A stretch of 64,000 bases of DNA, taken from positions 729,501 to 793,500 of the forward strand of contig JAXDDX010000163.1 in assembly GCA_034670405.1 (NCBI GenBank), in the 5' to 3' direction. Shown here piece by piece: positions 61,251 through 64,000 of this stretch. The translations under genes were made by a program, and so were the position numbers. The notes under the pieces are model-generated. The model had not been told where the DNA came from and ran no database searches. It was given only the letters and a program-made list of their open reading frames with translations. Origin of the DNA: Hoplostethus atlanticus. Taxonomy: Eukaryota > Chordata > Actinopteri > Trachichthyiformes > Trachichthyidae. The stretch's first letter is position 1; every line of letters begins with the position of its first letter.

Positions 61251-62563
61251 ACATGATGTTGTCTAACCCTTGCTCCTTCTACCCTGACCGCTGACACACG
61301 GAATAACAAACCTTTTTCTACTTGTTTATTTAAAGCCCAACAGTTTGGTTTATTTTGTAGAAACAACAATGCATTGGTTAACAAAGTAAGATGTGAAAGA
61401 AAAGTGCATGTATGGCACTATTTGCTTTTTATGTTCTTAGTTCCAAATAAAAGGCACTTGCGCTGTCATGACTTGGTTTGATTTTTGTTTTTACTTTTTA
61501 AACACACAGCATCACAGCTCAATAATTGCAGTGCAATGAGTTGATACTATCTAGTTTAGAAAGGAGTAGAATTTTTCCAGTATCACTGCTTGTCTGAATA
61601 TTTAGTATTTTTCGCTTTTTCATTTTAAGACACATTTTAAGTAAGTTTAGTGAGATTTGACATCTAAAGTAAAATGGCCATTTTGCACTTGTATCACCCA
61701 TAACTGATGGTGGCATAGCTGTAGGGGGGGAAAGGGGGTAAGTTGAGCCTTTCTATGCAACCAGACACAAAATGAACCATGTGTTCATAGATTTAGGAAG
61801 AGTAATTCATTTCCCTGAATCTGTGATGGAGGAGACCATATGGGGGAAATGTGGTTATTTCTGGTACTTTTTTTACATGCTTCAACTTGAGTAGGAAGGC
61901 ATGTTTATGCACTTCTTTCTATCACTGGACCTTGATCTTCATCCTGGAGCTTTTCAATCAGTGCCTCTAAGGATGCCTATACACTGCAACCTAATAAATG
62001 TAGTTTAATCCCCATTGAACCATAGGCAATGCTCTGATCTTGACCGTGACCTTACTGCTACATTAATTTGCCTTTGATGTTGGTGTACCATTGGTTTGCT
62101 CTATCCACCATCATGAGGCAATAGAACTGCTTCTCTTTTTGCCCAACCAAGTAAACCGAAGATCTGAATGGAGAAGTCGATAGGACAAACTGATGCCACA
62201 GAAACTCAGAGCAGTAGGGGGAGCTGAACACGAGGCTACAGTCTCATTGGATGACAGAGATGTGGGCGGATTTACGCTGACGTTGCCCATAGCGGGGATT
62301 AACTTGTTTTTATGTCGCCATATCCATCACATTTTGCGCTGGACAGCCTCAAGAATTATAGGTTATCGATAGAGCGCACGTGTAGCCTATCTATCAGCTC
62401 CATCCCATCCAAGCCTTAGTCATAGTCTGTGAGAGAATATTTGCGGTCCGAGGAGACCAATCTATGGATACTATAGAGGCGAACATTGCTATGTGAGTGC
62501 ATGGATGAGCAGAGGAGCAGACATCGCACTATGAGGTTACTTTGCTGATGTCCTGTCAGAGAA
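61251..62563. other. cct8 3'UTR and upstream region of the next locus
   Basis: The cct8 AATAAA at 61446-61451 ends its 3'UTR. 61480-62140 shows nothing recognised. 62240-62560 is GC-richer with CG dinucleotides (tgcgctggacag, gagcgcacgtg, ttgcggtccgagg) and may be the promoter and 5'UTR of the exon at 62564. Confidence 0.5.
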
Positions 62564-62593
62564 ATGGGGGCCGAGGCCAGTAAAAGCAGGAAG
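62564..62593 (+). CDS. Candidate first coding exon of an unidentified myristoylated protein
   Basis: ATG in GAAATGGGG context encodes ten codons, MGAEASKSRK, then the strong donor AAG|GTGAGT. Gly2 with Ser6 and downstream Lys/Arg fits the N-myristoylation signal (MGxxxS) plus a basic membrane-binding patch. The upstream sequence is CpG-containing, as expected for a promoter. Remaining exons are not seen in the last 1.4 kb, so they must lie beyond the window. I do not recognise the gene. Short length makes this tentative. Confidence 0.4.
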
Positions 62594-64000
62594 GTGAGTG
62601 AGATTCCAGGCTGCTACCGAAGGTGTGACGCACGTAGGGGGGATTCCCTGTTTCCATGGCGATTCAGTGCCTGAAACCGCAAGATAGAAACGACACTCCG
62701 AGGTCAGTCCTTATTGGAGAACATAAAGCATCTTCGTTGCAACGTTTTTTGAGTAGTACATTGTGTCGAAGTGAAAACAAGGAACATATTTAAGGAGGAA
62801 TATGTAGTAAATTAAATCACAATTGATGACAATTGTTTTTTTTTCCAAAAGGTTTTTTACAGTCCACATGTTCTTGGGTGTGAAAAGTGACACATTCCAC
62901 GCTTTTACTTTGAAGACAAAATACACTTCCGGTTTTATTCTGGCTATCTCTGGCTGGCTTGACGGAGCCTAAATTTCCTTACATTTGTTCGTTAATTACA
63001 CATAAATAAGGAGAGGTTCATTAGCACGCCATGGTGCGCGAATTCCACTGGCGAGGTTTAACGTCCAAAATCAATTCTGATAATCCTCAGTCTCTTGCCA
63101 GTTTTCAAGTAGATATTCCATGAATAGTTTGGTTATTTTTGCTACATGGTGATGCGTTTATGTATTGGGGACAGATGATAATGACATCTTGCATGCTTGA
63201 ATACACGCATCTTGCGCCACAACGCAGCATCTGCTCTGCAGCCCAAGGGGGCTTGTGACTGACTGACTGCAGTATGGATGTGTCCTACATCCATCAGTTG
63301 GGGGTTTTCCCCAGGTCACTTTAACGGTAGTTGCTGAGGCAGGTGGGAGTGTTGTTCACTGGCAACTCGGACCATGCTCAACCTCTAGGCTACTGCCAGT
63401 TTTAAACCTGGGGGTTGTGGGGCCCCTGGGCCCTGGGCCATTCTGTGGATGATGAGCACTAATTGGAAAGATGATTTATGCTCACTTTAGATAGCATAGC
63501 TCCATCACAACCTTTGAGTTCCTGAAGTTTACACCACCATCACTACCTTATCATCTCCAAAGGCAACAAGTTCAAACAGTGAGTAGAGGACTGTGGTTGT
63601 ACTGGGCACCTCCCAGGTGTGACTGTGTGTAACTATGAATGTGAAGCATGGCATCCCTTGACAAGAGCATGCGTGCTCTTTGTTCAAAGTCAGCACCAGT
63701 TGACTTGTGAGTTATTCAAGTTTCTGAGCATCACCAGCTCCCAGGAGGTCAAGTGGTAAGAGAAGGTCACTTTAATCCAGGCACTTCCATCCATACAGGC
63801 ACCTAATTGCCCCTCTCAGGAAACACAATTATCAGAGGCCAAAGCTAAGAGGGGCAATCAAAGAAGCGTGCTATTAATTGTCCTTGTATTAACAGCTCAG
63901 TTAATCAATTTGAGACTCGAGAAATGTCTCCAAATGCCCCCTAGTTTGGTACAGCAGGCTAGTCTTTTGTCTACATTTGGATTGTAAATTCTTACAGAGA
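62594..64000. other. Probable first intron of the downstream gene, or intergenic
   Basis: No further exon-like frame with splice sites was found. Moderately GC-rich near 63340-63450. Nothing else recognised. Confidence 0.4.

Noticed and set aside
1-64000. CRISPR arrays, bacterial operons, integrated virus genomes, tRNA or rRNA genes
   Set aside because: Nothing in either strand supports them; tandem repeats are simple sequence or minisatellite, and the only mobile coding remnants are LINE-type.

Overview
The window is vertebrate nuclear DNA, almost certainly from a teleost fish. Genes are split by short GT-AG introns, the proteins read as vertebrate orthologues, and the gaps hold dense (CA)n/(GT)n microsatellites, LINE debris of a kind common in fish, and short terminal-inverted-repeat (TIR) elements. 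I cannot name the species from the sequence alone.

Layout: 1-18.9 kb is a gene desert. It holds three or four decayed LINE reverse-transcriptase fragments (1-485, 1620-2400, 3505-3935, 14140-14620), many microsatellites and GA- or CT-rich tracts. From 18.99 to 26.3 kb lies a 16-exon plus-strand MATE transporter gene (slc47a family, 591 aa). Tail-to-tail with it, 29.07-40.61 kb holds a 17-exon minus-strand slc47a paralogue (651 aa). 44.14-45.46 kb carries tmigd1 (two Ig domains and one membrane segment, 254 aa). 49.47-52.34 kb carries pimreg (mitotic regulator, 303 aa). 54.17-61.25 kb carries cct8, the theta subunit of the cytosolic chaperonin TRiC/CCT, complete in 15 coding exons (546 aa), with a second, alternative last exon at 59627-59734. 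A possible first coding exon of an unidentified N-myristoylated protein lies at 62564-62593.

The genes do not form a pathway. The two MATE genes are functionally related as H+/organic-cation antiporters. The others are vertebrate neighbours: an epithelial adhesion protein, a cell-cycle regulator and a housekeeping chaperonin subunit.

The observations I rate highest are: (i) the duplicated, diverged cct8 terminal exon, which predicts two C-termini; (ii) a 1.85 kb near-palindromic inverted dimer of a TA-flanked element filling intron 1 of the minus-strand slc47a; (iii) a 754 bp element with ~155 bp TIRs and a 6 bp target duplication in intron 7 of the plus-strand slc47a; (iv) loss of one intron in one paralogue; (v) Asp in both transporters where mammalian MATE1 has a functional Glu. 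Exon boundaries were placed by hand from splice consensus, reading-frame continuity and recalled family sequence. No alignment or database search was run.
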